A stretch of 64,000 bases of DNA from Bradyrhizobium australiense. Its GTDB lineage: Bacteria; Pseudomonadota; Alphaproteobacteria; Rhizobiales; Xanthobacteraceae. The notes beneath the pieces were generated by a model. It saw nothing but the letters and a program-made list of their open reading frames with translations. It made no database searches and was not told the origin of the DNA. The translations under genes and the position numbers were made by a program. Where the stretch lies: the NCBI RefSeq assembly GCF_013114825.1, contig NZ_JAAVLX010000002.1, forward strand, positions 675,624 through 739,623, in the 5' to 3' direction. Positions within the stretch are counted from its first letter, which is position 1. Every line of letters begins with the position of its first letter. Shown here in pieces: positions 61,784-64,000 of the stretch.

Positions 61784-61872
61784 TCGTAGGATGGGTAGAA
61801 CGCGAAGCGAATCCCATCGCCCGTTTGAACGGAGGCATTGATGGGTATCGCTTCGCTCCACCCATCCTACGA
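61784..61872. repeat. Intergenic inverted repeat element
   Basis: TCGTAGGATGGGTAGAACGCGAAGCG and GATGGGTATCGCTTCGCTCC form inverted arms. The right arm matches the copy at 51969-52000. It lies in the otherwise gene-free 61519-62048 region. Confidence 0.75.
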
Positions 61873-62048
61873 ACTGCAACCGAACGATCCGCAGGTTATC
61901 TCGTCGAGTTTTGTGCACGCGATGGTGCTGTCGCGGTACTGAAACGCAACAGCCCGCCACAATTAGATTTCAAAATCAGAGTTGTAATGAAGGAACCTAC
62001 CAGACTCAGGTTAGATTCCGTGTCGCTGGAATTCGGCAGGGGGCTGTA

Positions 62049-62273
62049 ATGCCATACTTCAATTTTGACCTCGTCATCGGCGCAGAGTTCAAAAACCAGG
62101 GCGGCATGTTTCTCGAAAACACGGAAAACGCGATCGATAAAGCTGATAGCCTCGCGAGCGAGCTTCGCATCGTTCGGCCCGAGCTGTGTTCGACCGGCTG
62201 TGCCGTGCGTGTCACCGACGGAGACAGTCACGAGCTCTACCGTACTCCGGTCGAGCTTATCGGCCGCGGATGA
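62049..62273 (+). CDS. DUF6894-like small protein
   Basis: A 74-residue acidic protein beginning MPYFNFDLVIGAEFKNQGG and containing AVRVTDGDSHELYRTPVEL. The N-terminal beta strand, central helix (DKADSLASELR) and VTDGDxxxxYRTP ending fit the DUF6894 family, frequent as single genes in rhizobia. The start at 62049 has AGGGGG nearby; the frame extends upstream without a ribosome site. Function unknown. Confidence 0.68.
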   Translation: MPYFNFDLVIGAEFKNQGGMFLENTENAIDKADSLASELRIVRPELCSTGCAVRVTDGDSHELYRTPVELIGRG

Positions 62274-62333
62274 AATCCGTCCCGTCGCGGATGCTGCACG
62301 CCGTAGACGCACGAGATCGAATTGGCCTTTAGA

Positions 62334-62603
62334 TCATTGCAAGGGCATTACTTGAGTTGGTAGCGACCTCTTTCCCTTGGGGCAGCCGGTTCGATCGTTG
62401 TGGGGCGGAATCCCGGAGGCGCTGGAATGGTTCGGATCAGATGCCGATGACCCGGTCGCACTCATAAACTCGGCTACGGCAGCGTTCGACGACCATTGCA
62501 CGTAGCTGACAACGGCGAGCGCAAGTGCGAGCAGGGCGAGAGGCGCGACCACCATGGTGGTACCCATTCGCCCCCAATGACTTTGGGTGTTGAACAAGAG
62601 CAT
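62334..62603 (-). CDS. Small single-span membrane protein, hypothetical
   Basis: An 89-residue frame: one membrane segment (VVAPLALLALALAVVSYVQW, about 18-37), then a Ser/Pro-rich tail with DRTGCPKGKRSLP. The ATG at 62603 has GGGAG 6 nt upstream. I cannot name a family. The tail ends near the convergent DUF6894-like gene. The following 62604-62964 shows no further gene. Confidence 0.5.
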   Translation of the reverse strand: MLLFNTQSHWGRMGTTMVVAPLALLALALAVVSYVQWSSNAAVAEFMSATGSSASDPNHSSASGIPPHNDRTGCPKGKRSLPTQVMPLQ

Positions 62604-62964
62604 CACACGTCTCCCGAAGGCGGGTTTGCGATGGCCTTAAATCAACTCGCGATTTTCAAATGTGAACTACCTGACGTCTCACGCTCACTTGATGCTGAGA
62701 CGGAACGCCGGACGTCTTTTTTGCTTGGGCGGTTCCCGCGCGCAATGAGCATCTTTGGCAGCGGAGAAAGTTCAGGAGGCCCGTAATTTTGCGGAGCCGC
62801 TTGTGCGGTCGACGACGAACAGAAAAACAACAGTCCTGCTTAAATGAGAAGATCGCTCCAGAAACGAGATTCCATTTTCCTCTGAATGTGGCCTGATTAG
62901 TCGCCGGAGAGTTCTTATGATTCGCGGATGCTAAATTTGGTGACAGTCCATAGCGGAGGCTGCC

Positions 62965-63372
62965 ATGAAAGCGTTCGGTCGCGTACTGACGATCCTTGGC
63001 CTTCTTGTGTTGTTTTCCGTTCGAGTTGACGCTCACGACCCATCGATGCCGAACCACGAGTGGTTCAACAAGCAGGAAATGAACCCGGCTGCTCGGCAGC
63101 GACTTGGCGTCCCCTGGAAATCTTGCTGCAACAACGGCGACGTATTCAAGACCCGTTTCAGGGTTGGCGAAGATCGCTCAGATCAGTGGCAATACCTGAA
63201 GGATGGTGAGTGGAAAATCATTCCACCCGACATCATAAAAGAAGAAGATACCCCTATCACACCCCCGTGCTGTTCATTAACCGACACACGGGAGTTGAGC
63301 TCTGCTTCTTCGTACCGCGAGGAGGTCTTTAGCAGCCTGTATCCAATCCGCGACAGGCTAGCTAAGCTCTAA
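62965..63372 (+). CDS. Secreted Cys-containing hypothetical protein
   Basis: A 135-residue exported protein: signal peptide (about 1-23, ending VDA), the mature start HDPSMPNHEWF, adjacent Cys54-Cys55 (WKSCCNNGD), and a second Cys-Cys near residue 100. GGAGG precedes the ATG. I recall similar small periplasmic proteins in Bradyrhizobium with paired cysteines; their role is unknown. Confidence 0.72.
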   Translation: MKAFGRVLTILGLLVLFSVRVDAHDPSMPNHEWFNKQEMNPAARQRLGVPWKSCCNNGDVFKTRFRVGEDRSDQWQYLKDGEWKIIPPDIIKEEDTPITPPCCSLTDTRELSSASSYREEVFSSLYPIRDRLAKL

Positions 63373-63433
63373 ACATCGGCATCATCGGGTGCCAATGGCC
63401 ACGCAACCACGTCCGCCAAGACGTTAGCCTGTG

Positions 63434-63507
63434 GGGGATTAGCGGAGCGTAATCTGCCATCTTATCTGAGATGCAACGGCGGATTACGCCTGCGGCTAAT
63501 CCCTCCT
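63434..63507. repeat. Intergenic inverted repeat element
   Basis: GGGGATTAGCGGAGCGTAATC and GGATTACGCCTGCGGCTAATCC form an inverted pair, a common spacer motif in this group. The remainder of 63373-63804 holds no gene. Confidence 0.65.
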
Positions 63508-63804
63508 ATGCGCTGAGAAACCAACGGCGACCGCGCGGCAAACCGCGTCGAAGGCCACACCAGCAATCGCAATCAGGGCAATTGTGAGCTTAACCGACCT
63601 CATTCAACCACATCTCCGTTCCGGAGGTCACATTATAAAATTCCGGCCAAACATCATAATGCGACGTCCGCTTTGGGTCATGGGACTAAACCGCTCGCGC
63701 GATAGGGCGGCGGGGCTGACGGCACAGCCAAGAGGATAGCGCAACGGGGCGTCCTGTCTTGAGATGAGGGGTTCGCAACCTTCACTCAAAACAGGAGCAT
63801 CCCC

Positions 63805-64000
63805 ATGACCGACGAGGCAGTAAGCCCGTTGCGCCGGCGCATGATCGAAGACATGACGATCCGCAAATTTGCGCCCAAAACCCAACACGACTACGTGCAA
63901 AGGGTCAAGCACTTCGCTGCGTTTCTCGGGCGATCACCGGATACGGCGAGCTTCGAGGACGTGCGCCGCTACCAGCTTCATCTGACGGCGAGCGGCGTTG
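63805..64000 (+). mobile_element. Tyrosine recombinase/integrase, N-terminal part cut by right edge
   Basis: An ATG at 63805 with AGGAG upstream opens a frame to the window end (65 codons). The sequence contains SPLRRRMIEDMTIRKFA, TQHDYVQRVKHFAAFLGRSP and EDVRRYQLHL, the SAM-like core-binding domain of tyrosine recombinases of the type that accompanies IS91-family transposases. The catalytic R-H-R-Y residues would be beyond the edge. It probably marks the left end of an insertion element. Confidence 0.75.

Overview
The window reads as a chromosomal segment of a high-GC alphaproteobacterium. Gene families and dispersed intergenic palindromes resemble Bradyrhizobium and close relatives; this is inference from gene content, since no rRNA marker is present. 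No rRNA, tRNA or CRISPR array was seen.

Layout. (1) 1-8.8 kb: a minus-strand formate dehydrogenase (FDH) maturation unit runs into the catalytic subunit, which is cut by the left edge. Upstream genes, many with overlapping stop/start codons, encode a biotin/lipoate-ligase-like protein, DUF6505, DUF6352, a 23-codon ORF, DUF3305, DUF3306, an HTH-TorD chaperone fusion and a small Tat-targeted protein. Divergent from it are a large multi-[4Fe-4S] protein and an Mrp/ApbC ATPase. (2) 9-25 kb: a GntR-flanked catabolic cluster with an acetylpolyamine-amidohydrolase-like enzyme, class II aldolase, a complete Dpp/Opp-type ABC importer, two D-2-hydroxyacid dehydrogenases, a hydroxylysine-kinase-like protein next to a class III aminotransferase (a kinase/phospho-lyase pair), an SDR, an alpha/beta hydrolase and a two-subunit ThDP decarboxylase. 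(3) 26-33.4 kb: glyoxylate assimilation (gcl-hyi-glxR), a frameshifted TPR gene, a PanE-family reductase and an IclR regulator. (4) 33.5-48.9 kb: an oxalate region with an ADP-forming acyl-CoA synthetase, a GntR regulator, oxalyl-CoA decarboxylase (oxc), formyl-CoA transferase (frc), a truncated second frc, a small regulated ORF, a tripartite tricarboxylate transporter (TctCBA), an OxlT-like antiporter, a CBS-domain protein and a second PanE-family reductase. (5) 49-64 kb: nitronate monooxygenase, quinone oxidoreductase, SMP-30 protein, aldo/keto reductase, a PQQ alcohol dehydrogenase cluster, an amidohydrolase, a cyclase-ATPase-TPR regulator, small ORFs, and the start of a tyrosine recombinase at the right edge.

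The most notable signal is in region 4. Seven 17-bp inverted repeats of the form TGGYAT-N5-ATRCCA lie in promoter regions between 35.7 and 47.2 kb, and five begin 1-3 nt after a TTGnnn -35-like hexamer. They sit before the acyl-CoA synthetase, the gntR-oxc-frc run, the 45-codon ORF, the Tct transporter, oxlT and the CBS/PanE pair. This predicts a local oxalate regulon under the GntR protein encoded among them. Oxalate would be imported, converted to oxalyl-CoA, then decarboxylated by Oxc/Frc to formate (oxidised by FDH), or reduced to glyoxylate, perhaps by a PanE-like enzyme, and assimilated through Gcl-Hyi-GlxR.
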